64,000 nucleotides of DNA from Candidatus Tepidiaquacellales bacterium UBA2330 (GCA_002344965.1 DDUU01000037.1:82283-146282); one strand, 5' to 3'; shown: positions 42,385-51,876, counted from the stretch's first letter. Notes: generated by a model not told the origin, from the letters alone. Translations and numbers: made by a program.

Positions 42385-43707
42385 TTATCTGATCAAAACC
42401 ATTTTTCGTGTTTCGCTTAACTTACCTGAAACTGTTTTTTCCGTATCAAGTGTAAGTTTATAAAAATAAATTCCGCTCGGCAGTTCGTCTGCTGAAAATA
42501 TTTCTGAATAAGACCCTGCATTCAGAAATTTCGAAACTAGATTTCTAACCTCTTTACCGGCAGCGTCATAAACAATGAGAGTTACATTTCCGGATTCTAT
42601 AATTTCAAATTTAATTATAGTTTCAGGATTAAAAGGGTTGGGATAATTCTGCATAAGTCTGAATGCATCGGGTAATATTGAATTATCAGTTTCATTAATC
42701 GCCGAAGATGTTCTGTCATATTTAAATATCGCTCCGCCTGCTCCGCATGTAAAGCCAATTAAAGAATCGGGAAAATCTATATCAAATAAAGCAACGCTGT
42801 CCGGAGTATATATTGATTTCCAGACAAATCCTGAATCCTGTGAGAGTAAAAATTTCTGCGAGTAACTTCCCGTAATCCATATCTCAGCCGGGTTCCTTGC
42901 ACTGATACCTGTCGCCAGACCGAATACTCCGAGCGTATCATAGAACCAGTTTGCGCCTGTATCCACAGTCCTAGCCAGACTTGATCCGAATTCCAGATCA
43001 CCTCCGGAGATCAATGCTTTATGAGGAAAGATAATATCTATGTCAAAAAGAGGTTCAGGTGCAATCTCCTGACCTTGCCATGTAAATCCGGAATTTGTCG
43101 TTACCCATACGACTCCTGCAATATCCCTGAATCCGCCGCAAGCATAACCTGTCTGTTGATTTATAAATTTTATTTTGTTTACAGGTAAAAGAAAAATCAG
43201 GTTGCTGTCTATTTGTGCAGGGATCCAGTTCTGTCCGCTGTCAGTAGTGCGCAGTATTGAAGATGGTACGCCTCCTATAAATCCGTTATTCGCATCATGA
43301 AAAAAAACAGTTTTCATATAATTATTTGTATCAGGGTACATTGATTTTGTCCATACATTGCCGCCGTCTGATGTTTTTAAAATAATTGTTCCCGGAAAGG
43401 ATGTGCTGTCCGGAAATATTTCCCATGCCAGCGCCCAACCTGTCATATGGTCGATGAAAAAAATATCTTCGATATTTAATGAAATACCGGAATTTTGTAC
43501 TTCCAGGATATTTCCGCCGTTAGTAGTTTTAATTATAGTCCCGTTCTCGCCTGAAAACCATCCTGTATTGCTGTTAATGAAAAAACAATTTCTCAGCTCT
43601 ACATTTACAGGACTATTTAATCTGCTCCAGTGACTCTGTGAAAGGGTTAACTTTAAAGGAATAAAAGCAACGGATACAAATAATATAAAAGAAAAAATTT
43701 TTTTCAA
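42385..43707 (-). CDS. T9SS-secreted YCF48/BNR-like protein (type A, copy 2)
   Basis: A 440-residue paralogue of the protein at 32333-33661, with signal peptide (FILFVSVAFIPLKLTLSQ), YCF48-like repeats (FINSNTGWFSGENGTIIKTT, TSDGGNVWTKS) and a C-terminal T9SS sorting domain (QNYPNPFNPETIIKFE ... KMVLIR). The two share motif order over the whole length. It is divergent from the type-B gene at 43875, repeating the 32333/33833 arrangement. Exposed on or released from the cell surface; function unknown. Confidence 0.85.
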   Translation of the reverse strand: MKKIFSFILFVSVAFIPLKLTLSQSHWSRLNSPVNVELRNCFFINSNTGWFSGENGTIIKTTNGGNILEVQNSGISLNIEDIFFIDHMTGWALAWEIFPDSTSFPGTIILKTSDGGNVWTKSMYPDTNNYMKTVFFHDANNGFIGGVPSSILRTTDSGQNWIPAQIDSNLIFLLPVNKIKFINQQTGYACGGFRDIAGVVWVTTNSGFTWQGQEIAPEPLFDIDIIFPHKALISGGDLEFGSSLARTVDTGANWFYDTLGVFGLATGISARNPAEIWITGSYSQKFLLSQDSGFVWKSIYTPDSVALFDIDFPDSLIGFTCGAGGAIFKYDRTSSAINETDNSILPDAFRLMQNYPNPFNPETIIKFEIIESGNVTLIVYDAAGKEVRNLVSKFLNAGSYSEIFSADELPSGIYFYKLTLDTEKTVSGKLSETRKMVLIR

Positions 43708-43874
43708 AAACCTTATTATATTTTATTTTAAAAGATATTAAATGTAAGTATGATCCGTTTAATAAAAAACTGTAATTTTTTTCTTTTAAATAAAATTTAG
43801 ACTTGAAATTAAAAATTGAAATAAATAATTAGTGTTAACATCAAACCATTACTAACTAAAGAAAGGGAAATCCA

Positions 43875-46727
43875 ATGAAAACAAAATTACTTCTCTTTGC
43901 TGTACTTTTTTCCTTTATCTGGATAATTAATTCAGGCTTCTCTCCGAATGACGACAGTCCTAAATGGAGTCAGGATCCGCGTACGAGAATTAATATTAAT
44001 CCTGAAGGTGATTATATATCATTGCCTCAGGGAGACAACGGAAGTTTCAGCAATGAAACAAGATACATCTCGACTCCTCAGGGAGTTTTTGCAGTCGGTC
44101 CTAATTTCAGAGTCCATCCGACTACAGCACGCACACAAAGCGAAGTGCCTATCACAAGACATCCGCGCAATCCGAACTTTATGTTCGCATCAGCAAATAC
44201 ATTTAATGTCGGCGGCGCTACAACTTTCAGCACGGCGCATTATGTTACGACTGACGGCGGAGTAACATTTTTCGGAGACGACACAACAAATTTTAATTTC
44301 GGTGATCCGGCTCCGATGATTATGCACACTAACAGACTTATTATATCATATATTACAAGCACCGGTTCTATGGGCGCTGCATATTCATCAGATCTGGGAA
44401 CCACCTGGTCGGGAACAGTTACATTTCCCGGCGCTACTACTTCGGCAGATAAAAATTTATCCTGCGTTGACGGCGAACCTACAAGCGCATTTTACGGAAG
44501 GATATATACTGTATATACAGAATTTGCCGGAGCTAATAGCGGAAGAATAGTTGCAACCTGGTCTTCTGACGGAGGAGTAACATGGTCAAGCGTAATACCG
44601 GTTAGTCCGGTTCCCTCTGCAGGACATCATCATCAGGGATGCGATGTTGCAGTTGATCCATACGGATGGGTAAGGGTAGTTTATGCAAACTGCACAACCA
44701 ACGGACAGAATTCAACTGAAGATTATCTCGGATGGGCTGAATCAGGCACCGGCGGCGTTTCATGGTCAGATATGTCTGACGTAAAAGTAAATATGAACGG
44801 AATCAGATCTTCAGATTTGTTACCGTCTCCCCCCGCTTCAGTAATAAGAGCAAACGGTTTTCCGAGAATTGATATTGACAGAACTTGCCTACCTTCAGCT
44901 GATGATGCTTATGTAGTAGCGGGTGAAAAGAATTTTGCGCCGGCTCTGGATAATGCAGACATAGTTTTAATGAAAACACCTGACGGCGGAGCATCCTGGA
45001 CAAGAGTAAGAGTAAATCAAAATGCTGCTGGTTCTTATGAATATTTTCCGGCAGTTAACGTAGATGCTACCGGAGCAATAAACGTTTGCTATTACAGCAC
45101 AAGGAATTTCCCTAATAACGATTCGGCACAAATATATCTGTCAAGATCTACAGACGGCGGAACAAGCTGGGTAGATGTTTTAATCTCAGATCACAAATTT
45201 AAACCTGTACCGATTACCGGAACTGCAGCAGGTTATCAGGGAGACTATATCGGAATAACATCAGGCGGAGCAGGTAAGATCATTCCTTACTGGTGCGAAC
45301 AGAATCCTACTACAGGCGGAAGATATCAGGCATATGCATCTTTGGTAGATATTTCCATTGCTGCTCCGTGTGAAGATTTTGCATGTGCAAAGGATTCAGG
45401 TACAACGGTTTTCCCGCTTACATCTGATAACTTCTATGAAGAATTTTCCGGAACAAACTACTGGAACAGAAAATCACAGGCAAGCGCATACGGCTCAGGA
45501 ACCGGTTCTGTAAGATTTAATGCCTGGTCAGCATCTGCAGGTACAATTCAATCTTTAATTTCATATCAGTTTACACCGGCAGGAGCTACAAGTTATTTAA
45601 CTTTTGACGCTGCATACAGACCATGGTCAGGCGGTAACGTGGATTCTTTAATTGCAGAATCTTCAACCAACGGCGGAGTAACCTGGACGGTTAGAGCAAG
45701 ATTATGGGGAGGACTCGGAGTACAGGCAGGACCATTAAATTCTGTATTTACCGGCGGCGGTCAGTTTATTCCGGCTAATCATGAGTGGAGACCTAAAATT
45801 TATCAGCTCCCGGCAGGCACAAATAAAGTCAGACTGCGCGCAAGAAGCGGTTTCGGAAATGATATCTGGCTTGATAATATATGCGTTCAGTCGTTGCCGA
45901 CTGCTGTTTCAAACTCTATCGGTCTTGTAAATGAAGCTATGTTCATTCCGACGAACCCATACTGGAGATTACTTGATACAGTCAAAGTATATCTGCACAG
46001 AGTAGATTTCCCAAATATTGCTGTAGATTCTGCAGTTAGTGTAGCAGGCAGTAATGCTGTTGTCAACAATCTGTTTTTTAACAGAGCTTTAAACGGAAAT
46101 TATTACAGAGTAGTAAAGCACAGAAACAGTATAGAGACTTGGAGTAATATCGGAGTAGCCATTTCAAGAGGTGCCGGTTCACATCATAATTTCGTTCAGC
46201 CGGACGGTCAGGCATACGGTAATAATCAGGCAATAGTCAGTACATCTCCTTTATACAGAGGAATATACAGCGGAGACTGTAATCAGGATGATTTTATTGA
46301 TATTGCGGATCTAGCGATAATAGATAATCAGGTATTTAACTTTGCTTCCGGTTATGTGATCGCTGATCTGAACGGTGATTCATTTGCAGATATTACTGAT
46401 TATACATATGCAGATAACAATTCATTTAATTTTGTCGAAAGAGTAGCGCCTCCTGGAGGAGAGCCGTTACCGCCTGTTGAAAATGAGTCTGTACCAGAAT
46501 TAAATACAGAGCAGGACAGAATCAAGTATGAATTGCATCAAAAGATAATGAGAGAGAAAGGTAATGTCGAAGAATCAGTGAAAGTAAAACCTGAACTTAA
46601 TGAAGTCCACAAAGAAAGAGAAATCAGATCCAGTATCCAAAAATCAAATTTCAGAAAAAATGATAATACCCGCGTGGAAAGAACCGAAACAGGAACTTCC
46701 GAAAAAACCACAGTGGGAGAAAGGTAA
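43875..46727 (+). CDS. Secreted BNR / jelly-roll-like / dockerin-like protein (type B, copy 3)
   Basis: A 950-residue paralogue of copies 1 and 2, nearest in size to copy 1. Signal peptide TKLLLFAVLFSFIWIINSG, Asp-box propeller (SSDGGVTWS, STDGGTSWV), a beta-sandwich ending LRARSGFGNDIWLDNICVQ, the VKHRNSIETWS domain, and dockerin-like repeats GDCNQDDFIDIADLAIIDNQ and DLNGDSFADITDYTYADNN, then a charged tail. A good Shine-Dalgarno-like AAAGGGA precedes the ATG. The terminator downstream resembles that of copy 1, so terminators were duplicated with the genes. Confidence 0.82.
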   Translation: MKTKLLLFAVLFSFIWIINSGFSPNDDSPKWSQDPRTRININPEGDYISLPQGDNGSFSNETRYISTPQGVFAVGPNFRVHPTTARTQSEVPITRHPRNPNFMFASANTFNVGGATTFSTAHYVTTDGGVTFFGDDTTNFNFGDPAPMIMHTNRLIISYITSTGSMGAAYSSDLGTTWSGTVTFPGATTSADKNLSCVDGEPTSAFYGRIYTVYTEFAGANSGRIVATWSSDGGVTWSSVIPVSPVPSAGHHHQGCDVAVDPYGWVRVVYANCTTNGQNSTEDYLGWAESGTGGVSWSDMSDVKVNMNGIRSSDLLPSPPASVIRANGFPRIDIDRTCLPSADDAYVVAGEKNFAPALDNADIVLMKTPDGGASWTRVRVNQNAAGSYEYFPAVNVDATGAINVCYYSTRNFPNNDSAQIYLSRSTDGGTSWVDVLISDHKFKPVPITGTAAGYQGDYIGITSGGAGKIIPYWCEQNPTTGGRYQAYASLVDISIAAPCEDFACAKDSGTTVFPLTSDNFYEEFSGTNYWNRKSQASAYGSGTGSVRFNAWSASAGTIQSLISYQFTPAGATSYLTFDAAYRPWSGGNVDSLIAESSTNGGVTWTVRARLWGGLGVQAGPLNSVFTGGGQFIPANHEWRPKIYQLPAGTNKVRLRARSGFGNDIWLDNICVQSLPTAVSNSIGLVNEAMFIPTNPYWRLLDTVKVYLHRVDFPNIAVDSAVSVAGSNAVVNNLFFNRALNGNYYRVVKHRNSIETWSNIGVAISRGAGSHHNFVQPDGQAYGNNQAIVSTSPLYRGIYSGDCNQDDFIDIADLAIIDNQVFNFASGYVIADLNGDSFADITDYTYADNNSFNFVERVAPPGGEPLPPVENESVPELNTEQDRIKYELHQKIMREKGNVEESVKVKPELNEVHKEREIRSSIQKSNFRKNDNTRVERTETGTSEKTTVGER

Positions 46728-46746
46728 TAAAAGTAATTAAAAACTT

Positions 46747-46782
46747 AAAGCCGTGGAGAATTTTTCTTCACGGCTTTTTTTT
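46747..46782 (+). terminator. Terminator of type-B copy 3
   Basis: The stem AAAGCCGTGGAGA/TCTTCACGGCTTT (46747-46759 with 46765-46777, one G-T pair) followed by a T run. It shares AAAGCCGTG with the terminator at 36722. Confidence 0.85.
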
Positions 46783-46987
46783 GTAAAAAACTAAACCTTA
46801 AATAATATTATGTTTAGTTTTATTTAAAATTCTTATTTTTAAAAAAGGCCAAAGCATCAACCCCAAAAATTGATCTCTTTAACCTTGTCTCTTTTGTACA
46901 TTTTCTAAATGTTTTAAGAATTTCAGATTGAATTCTTAATTATGTTAGAATCTGTATATTTTATCAGAAGCTTAAATTAACTGACTT

Positions 46988-48439
46988 ATGAAAATAAGAA
47001 TAACTGTGCTTTCATTATTCTTACTTTTTTCAAATCTATCTTCAGTATTTTCAATACACCCTAAGTTTGATTTAAAACTTTCAAACAGAACTTATCTTTC
47101 ATCCAATTCCGGATTTTTTGATGTTATTTTAACGCATGTGAATTATGAGATTCCTGAATTCAGATATTCATCCGGGAAATATGTGATAATACTTGACGGT
47201 TCATTTTTGCCTGATCATTTAAATTATACTTTTGCTAAAGACACTGCAACATACGGCATCGTCAGAATCCCTCCGCCAAATGTCGGCGAGCTTATAAGAA
47301 GCGGAGATACTCTTATTATTGAACCGGGAATAAATTTTCCTGCAGGAACTGAACCTGTAATATCGGATACTTCCGGGACATTGGTAACAAGAATAAAATT
47401 TTATAACCCGGATCTCTATTCGAATTCCTGTTTGTTTGAAGAGCAGTTTGTCTGGAAAATAAATTCTCCCGGCAGCGTTACGGAAATTTATGCAAACATT
47501 TCTGACAGCATAATCAGATTAGAAAATTCTCAAAACATTTTCAGTACTCGTGATCTTTGTCCTGATCAGCATTGCTGTCTGAGTGTCCCTCACATTCCGC
47601 CTGTCAGGACATTCCCGTTGAGTAATTCCCTAAACAATTTTTATCCGTTTAAATTTGAATGGCAAAAAGGATTTCCCGTAAATTATTTCGCTTGTATCCA
47701 GGTAGCGGTGGATTCTTTGTTTTCAGAAATAATAATAGAAGACACGCTTCAGAGACCTGACGGCGTAGATCCGGTAAAATACTTTACATCAGAACTAGAG
47801 TTTGAAACGCAATATTACTGGAGAGTAAGACAAGGCGGGATACCTCCTGCAGGTGAATTCAATGAGCCATGGATATTCAGAACAGGAATACCATCGCTGA
47901 CAGTGAATCTCAAAGTAATCCCTGAAGGACTTTCCGGTAAAAACAATTTCTACCCTTATCAGTTAAAAGTTTTTCTGAGAAATGCAGACAGTCCGTATGA
48001 AATAGCTGATTCCACCATTACATATTTAACTGACAGTGAATTTCAGACTGATCTTTATTTTATGAATGCAGCTTCAGGTAATTATTATCTTGTGATAGAT
48101 AACGGTAATTATCTGGAGACCTGGAGTAAAGCCGGAGGCAGTTTTTTTCATCCTGATCAGACAAATATATATGACTTTTCACTTAAAGCATCACAAGCGT
48201 TTGGAAACAATCAGATCAGGATTAACGATGCATTTTGTATTTATAACGGTGATCTGAATTCAGACGGATTAGTTGATATATATGATATGAGTATTTCGGA
48301 TAATGCGGTATTTAATTTTGTAAAAGGGGAGTCCGTTACTGATCTGAACAGTGATCATATTACTGACATTGAGGATTATCTGATTATTGACAGGAATGCC
48401 GCAGATTTGATTTGTATCCATTCACCTTTAGAAAAATAA
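46988..48439 (+). CDS. Secreted protein with C-terminal dockerin-like repeats
   Basis: A 483-residue exported protein with signal peptide (ITVLSLFLLFSNLSSVFS). Residues about 25-170 are a beta-rich, cohesin-like-sized domain that I cannot assign. A fibronectin-like part (about 200-300) follows. The ending matches the type-B proteins: VIDNGNYLETWSKAGG, then Ca-binding-type repeats GDLNSDGLVDIYDMSISDNA and DLNSDHITDIEDYLIIDRN. It has no NPFNP domain. It closes the secreted-protein cluster and may interact with the same partners as the type-B proteins. Confidence 0.75.
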   Translation: MKIRITVLSLFLLFSNLSSVFSIHPKFDLKLSNRTYLSSNSGFFDVILTHVNYEIPEFRYSSGKYVIILDGSFLPDHLNYTFAKDTATYGIVRIPPPNVGELIRSGDTLIIEPGINFPAGTEPVISDTSGTLVTRIKFYNPDLYSNSCLFEEQFVWKINSPGSVTEIYANISDSIIRLENSQNIFSTRDLCPDQHCCLSVPHIPPVRTFPLSNSLNNFYPFKFEWQKGFPVNYFACIQVAVDSLFSEIIIEDTLQRPDGVDPVKYFTSELEFETQYYWRVRQGGIPPAGEFNEPWIFRTGIPSLTVNLKVIPEGLSGKNNFYPYQLKVFLRNADSPYEIADSTITYLTDSEFQTDLYFMNAASGNYYLVIDNGNYLETWSKAGGSFFHPDQTNIYDFSLKASQAFGNNQIRINDAFCIYNGDLNSDGLVDIYDMSISDNAVFNFVKGESVTDLNSDHITDIEDYLIIDRNAADLICIHSPLEK

Positions 48440-48477
48440 TTACTTTTCAGGTATAATTTTTTTAACGTGCTTCCGGA

Positions 48478-49419
48478 TTACTTCCTGAGTTCTGCAAGTT
48501 CATTGAAAAGTTTAAGCTCCTTTTCACTGAGATTCACGGGAGTTTCCACAATTATCTTGGCATAAAGATCTCCGTATTCATCCGTCTTTCCGTATTTCGG
48601 CATACCGAGCTTCTGAAGTCTGAGTACTTTCCCGCTCTGAGCTTCTTTTGGGATATTTATCTTTATATTTCCCTTAAAAGTTTTTAAGGAAGCTTTTCCG
48701 CCGAGTACTGCAGTATAAAGATCAACTCTCACATCAGTATATAGATCGTCTCCTTTTCTTTCATACAAAGGATCCTGCAAGACATGAATTTTTAAAAGAA
48801 GATCACCCGGACTTCCTCCGCCTATTGCCTGTCCGCCTTTTCCGCTTAGTCTTAAAGTCTGCCCGCCGGCAATGCCAGGTTTAATTTTCAGCTTTATTGA
48901 CTGACCGTCCAGATCAAATAACTTTTCAGTACCATTATAAGCGTCATGAAGAGTAATGCTCATTTCAGCGCTCAGATCTTCACCTCGCAGATTAGCTCTT
49001 GAAGCTCTCCTCCTTCCGCCTGTTCCTGAAGATCTGAAACCTCCTCCTCCGAAAAGTGTTTCAAAAAAATCTGAGAAACCGGCTCCGCCGAATCTGTCAG
49101 AGCTGTCATTCCCATATGTGTAGTGCGTATATCCGCTGTCCTGATTGGCATACTGTGACCAGTCAAAATCCTGCGAACCACCGGACTGCTGATAATATTT
49201 CCAGTTTTCTCCCAGCTCATCGTATTTTTTCCTTTTATCTTTATCGCTTAATACTTCATTTGCTTCATTCAATTCCTTGAACTTTTCCTCAGCTTCTTTA
49301 TTATCTTTATTCTTGTCAGGGTGATATTTCAGAGCAAGTTTCCTGTATGATTTTTTGATTTCCTCCTGAGTCGCGTTTTTGCTTACACCTAAGATTTTAT
49401 AATAATCTTTATATTCCAT
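48478..49419 (-). CDS. DnaJ/CbpA-like co-chaperone
   Basis: A 313-residue J-domain protein that stimulates the ATPase of DnaK. The J domain covers residues 1-70 with the HPD triad at 33-35. A Gly/Ser/Phe-rich linker follows, then the two C-terminal substrate-binding domains with SGKGGQAIGGGSPGDLLLKI and LRLQKLGMPKYG. The CxxCxGxG zinc repeats of true DnaJ are absent, so this is the CbpA type. An 85-residue membrane-protein gene lies 20 bases upstream on the same strand. No CbpM-like modulator is adjacent. Confidence 0.9.
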   Translation of the reverse strand: MEYKDYYKILGVSKNATQEEIKKSYRKLALKYHPDKNKDNKEAEEKFKELNEANEVLSDKDKRKKYDELGENWKYYQQSGGSQDFDWSQYANQDSGYTHYTYGNDSSDRFGGAGFSDFFETLFGGGGFRSSGTGGRRRASRANLRGEDLSAEMSITLHDAYNGTEKLFDLDGQSIKLKIKPGIAGGQTLRLSGKGGQAIGGGSPGDLLLKIHVLQDPLYERKGDDLYTDVRVDLYTAVLGGKASLKTFKGNIKINIPKEAQSGKVLRLQKLGMPKYGKTDEYGDLYAKIIVETPVNLSEKELKLFNELAELRK

Positions 49420-49439
49420 TTAGTAATTAATTATAGAAA

Positions 49440-49697
49440 TTATTTTTTTCTGAAAAAAACTATGATCAGCACTACCGCAAGATCAATTAAAATGCCGAGT
49501 GCTCCTATAAGATAACATTTTTGAATTTTACTGCTGCTTTCTGTTTTTATACCTGATTCTTTCAATAGTCTTCCTGCCTGATATCCTGAAATAATTGCAA
49601 TCACAGATCCTATTCCGAATATCCAGACCGACCCCAGTACAATTCCTCTGTTCACCAATCTGGAAAATTCGATCTTTACCTCTTCTGACGACATCAA
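49440..49697 (-). CDS. Small two-helix membrane protein
   Basis: An 85-residue protein with two clear membrane segments (GSVWIFGIGSVIAIISGYQA and LIGALGILIDLAVVLIIVFF) separated by a short basic loop, and a short acidic N-terminus. It ends with RKK. No family is recognised. It lies just upstream of the CbpA-like gene on the same strand and may be co-transcribed with it. Confidence 0.65.
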   Translation of the reverse strand: MMSSEEVKIEFSRLVNRGIVLGSVWIFGIGSVIAIISGYQAGRLLKESGIKTESSSKIQKCYLIGALGILIDLAVVLIIVFFRKK

Positions 49698-50241
49698 ATT
49701 TTTAAATCCAAAATAGATTTAATAGATTTATTTATCAATGAAAACATTAATAAGCAGTGTGTTATTTCTTTAAGCAACAGAAATTTTTTGCGTTGAATTA
49801 TTTTAGTGTCACATTTGTCCAAAACTTTTAGTTTTAAAATTAAAGTTGTATCGCTTTTATAGTACTTTCTTTTGACAGATCAAAAAAAAGTAACAAAGAA
49901 AAATCTCCGCTAATGAAAAATTGCCGGAATTCATATCACAATTGCTGTAAAAATTCCAACTCAAAATTTGCTTAGCAAATTTCTCAAACAATGAAATTTT
50001 ATTGACACAATTGCTCGTGAATTCTTTCGGCAATTTTTCAAAGGCGGGTCTTCTAAACAGATTGATATAAAACTGCGAAAATAATATAAACTTAACGAAA
50101 ATTTTCTGATTTAAAAATATTTTATTCATCATTGGTTTAGAGTAAGTAAAAGAAATCAAAATAGGAGTTTTTATTAAATCAAATTATATATAATTTGCAC
50201 TTCAAATCAGACTATTTTATATAATCAAAAATTAATTTATC
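49698..50241. other. Gene-free stretch containing a structured repeat
   Basis: About 540 bases. Most of the right half is the inverted-repeat element at 49915-50039. A 100-codon open frame on the minus strand here has no gene-like composition, no Shine-Dalgarno and overlaps the repeat, so it is not called. Confidence 0.5.
49915..50039. repeat. Long inverted-repeat element with inner hairpin
   Basis: A 19-base arm (49915-49933) is complementary to 50018-50039 apart from a 3-base insertion. Inside lies a perfect 8-bp hairpin AAATTTGC/GCAAATTT (49964-49971 with 49975-49982). The layout suggests a mobile palindromic repeat or a structured RNA. Confidence 0.6.
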
Positions 50242-50424
50242 ATGGAATACACAATTGTAACTGCCGGCAGTAAAGATGAGCTTGTTAAGAAAGTTAATGA
50301 AATGCTGAATCAGGGCTGGGAGACTGAAGGCGGCGTTACAATCTCTCAGGACGGCAATTTTCATCAGGCGATGATCCTGTTTGATGATTTGGCAAATGAA
50401 TTTGGAACGGGTGAAGAGCTGTAA
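50242..50424 (+). CDS. DUF1737-type small protein
   Basis: A 60-residue protein matching the DUF1737 pattern: YTIVTAGSKDELVKKVNEML followed by NQGWETEGGVTISQDG. Proteins of this kind are small alpha/beta modules of unknown function, found alone or next to other genes. It is complete, with ATG start and a separate stop, and convergent with radC 26 bases downstream. Confidence 0.8.
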   Translation: MEYTIVTAGSKDELVKKVNEMLNQGWETEGGVTISQDGNFHQAMILFDDLANEFGTGEEL

Positions 50425-50450
50425 TCCCGGTTTTTTGGTTTCAGAGATTC

Positions 50451-51212
50451 TTATATCAGCGAACCTTCCTTAAAACTCATATAGGAATGGTTTGTAAAAA
50501 TTAAATGATCGAGCACGTCTATACCCATAATCTTTCCTGCTTCTACAAGTCTTTTTGTGATTTTAAGATCATCTTCCGAAGGATCTGTTTCTCCTGAAGG
50601 ATGATTGTGCGCTATTATAATATGAGCAGCATGTCTTTTAATTGCGGATTCGAATGTTTCCCTGGGATGAACAAGACTTGCCGTAAGTGTGCCGACTGAA
50701 ATTTCATCCAGTCCTATAAAATTATTTCTTGAATCAAGTGAGATGACATAAAAATGTTCTTTTGAAAAGTTTGAAACTTTTGAGATAAGAATTTTAAACA
50801 GCTCTTCCGGATTTGTGACAGCATTGTATTTTTTTTTGTTTTCCCTGATAGTGTTTTCGTTTTCCCGAAGCTCCTTGATGATTTTTTTTGCAATACCGAA
50901 ACTTGCCATGAGCTTAGAAGCTTTCACTTCACCGAGTCCTTTAAAATTTTTTAGGTCTTCAAGCGATGCATCCATTATCATGGACAGTGATCCGAATTTT
51001 ACAAGGATCTTTTGCGCTAAAGTAATAACTGATTCTCCTTTGGTGCCGGTATTAAGCAGAAGAGCGAGAAGCTCAGCGGAGGAAAGTTTCTCCGCACCGT
51101 ATTCTCTTAATCTTTCTCTTGGTCTTTCGGAAAGCGGCAGGTCATTTACGCAAATTACATTTTCATCGGTTTCTCTTCTTGCATTCTTCATAGTTGTCGT
51201 GTTTGATTTCAA
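50451..51212 (-). CDS. radC: RadC-family JAMM protein
   Basis: A 253-residue RadC (YeeS/YkfG-type) protein. An N-terminal helix-hairpin-helix region (about 75-105, FKGLGEVKASKLMASFGIAK) precedes a JAMM domain with His202-x-His204 and Ser212-x2-Asp215 in HNHPSGETDPSEDD. Despite the name, a repair role is not proven for the family; metalloprotease-like or nuclease-like activity has been suggested. It stands directly upstream of nothing on its strand but tRNA-Pro, which precedes it by 12 bases in the same direction, so they could share a transcript. Confidence 0.93.
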   Translation of the reverse strand: MKSNTTTMKNARRETDENVICVNDLPLSERPRERLREYGAEKLSSAELLALLLNTGTKGESVITLAQKILVKFGSLSMIMDASLEDLKNFKGLGEVKASKLMASFGIAKKIIKELRENENTIRENKKKYNAVTNPEELFKILISKVSNFSKEHFYVISLDSRNNFIGLDEISVGTLTASLVHPRETFESAIKRHAAHIIIAHNHPSGETDPSEDDLKITKRLVEAGKIMGIDVLDHLIFTNHSYMSFKEGSLI

Positions 51213-51223
51213 TTAGGTTAGAG

Positions 51224-51297
51224 TCGGGATGGGCAGACTCGAACTGCCGGCCTCACGCCCCCCAGACGTGCGATCTAACCAACTGATCTACATCCCG
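51224..51297 (-). tRNA. tRNA-Pro (anticodon GGG)
   Basis: A 74-nt cloverleaf on the minus strand. The acceptor stem is CGGGATG/CATCCCG with discriminator A. The anticodon stem CACGT/GCGTG holds the loop CTGGGGG, anticodon GGG. The T-arm contains GTTCGAGTC. CCA is not encoded. Confidence 0.95.
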
Positions 51298-51422
51298 TGT
51301 TGCGTCTCTTTAACTTTTTTCGCGGGGAAAAATTTGTTCCGCCCTATTTAATTATAACTCATTAAAAGGCATGTCAATATGTTTAATTTGAAAAATTAAA
51401 TCAAACCGATTATCTCTGACAT

Positions 51423-51854
51423 TTACTTTACGCCTGTATTTTCAAATACAGCAAGTATTTTACTTCCGCTGTAAAGACTTAATCTGCTGCCTGTAATTCT
51501 GTATGAATCAGTTTTAGTCAATGCATCCAGAAAATTTTTTTCCTGATCTTTTATGAAGTCACAGTATTTTTCCGTTGAAGTTATATTGCTGAATTTCAGA
51601 GATTTGTTTTTACGGGAGTAAGTCATTCCGAAGCTGTTGCATCCGCCGAATCCGCCTGCATTCGGTTTGTCCTTTGAAAATTTTATGTATGCTTCTTCAA
51701 GACTCTCAGGAGTATAGACTTTGTTTCCGTTAAGTGATCTCAGTATCCATTTTGTTTCATAAAATGAAGATTTGTCAGCGCTTCCCGGATCAGAAGAAGT
51801 GCATGAATAAAATATAAAAATAAAAAAGATAATCAGTGCGTAATGTAAATTCAT
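51423..51854 (-). CDS. META-domain lipoprotein (HslJ-like)
   Basis: A 143-residue lipoprotein. The signal peptide ends in a lipobox FYSC with Cys18 as lipid site. The mature part is a META domain: TKWILRSLNGNKV, then PNAGGFGGCNSFGMTYS and the late EKNFLDAL segment. META-domain proteins are related to HslJ and often respond to heat or antibiotic stress; the molecular role is not known. It is probably in the outer membrane facing the periplasm. It lies 22 bases after pdxH on the same strand and may be co-transcribed. Confidence 0.85.
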   Translation of the reverse strand: MNLHYALIIFFIFIFYSCTSSDPGSADKSSFYETKWILRSLNGNKVYTPESLEEAYIKFSKDKPNAGGFGGCNSFGMTYSRKNKSLKFSNITSTEKYCDFIKDQEKNFLDALTKTDSYRITGSRLSLYSGSKILAVFENTGVK

Positions 51855-51876
51855 AAGAATATTATAAAATTATATT

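Noticed and set aside
49857..50159. 100-codon minus-strand frame
   Set aside because: It overlaps the inverted-repeat element, has low-complexity hydrophobic/aromatic composition, no Shine-Dalgarno and no family resemblance.
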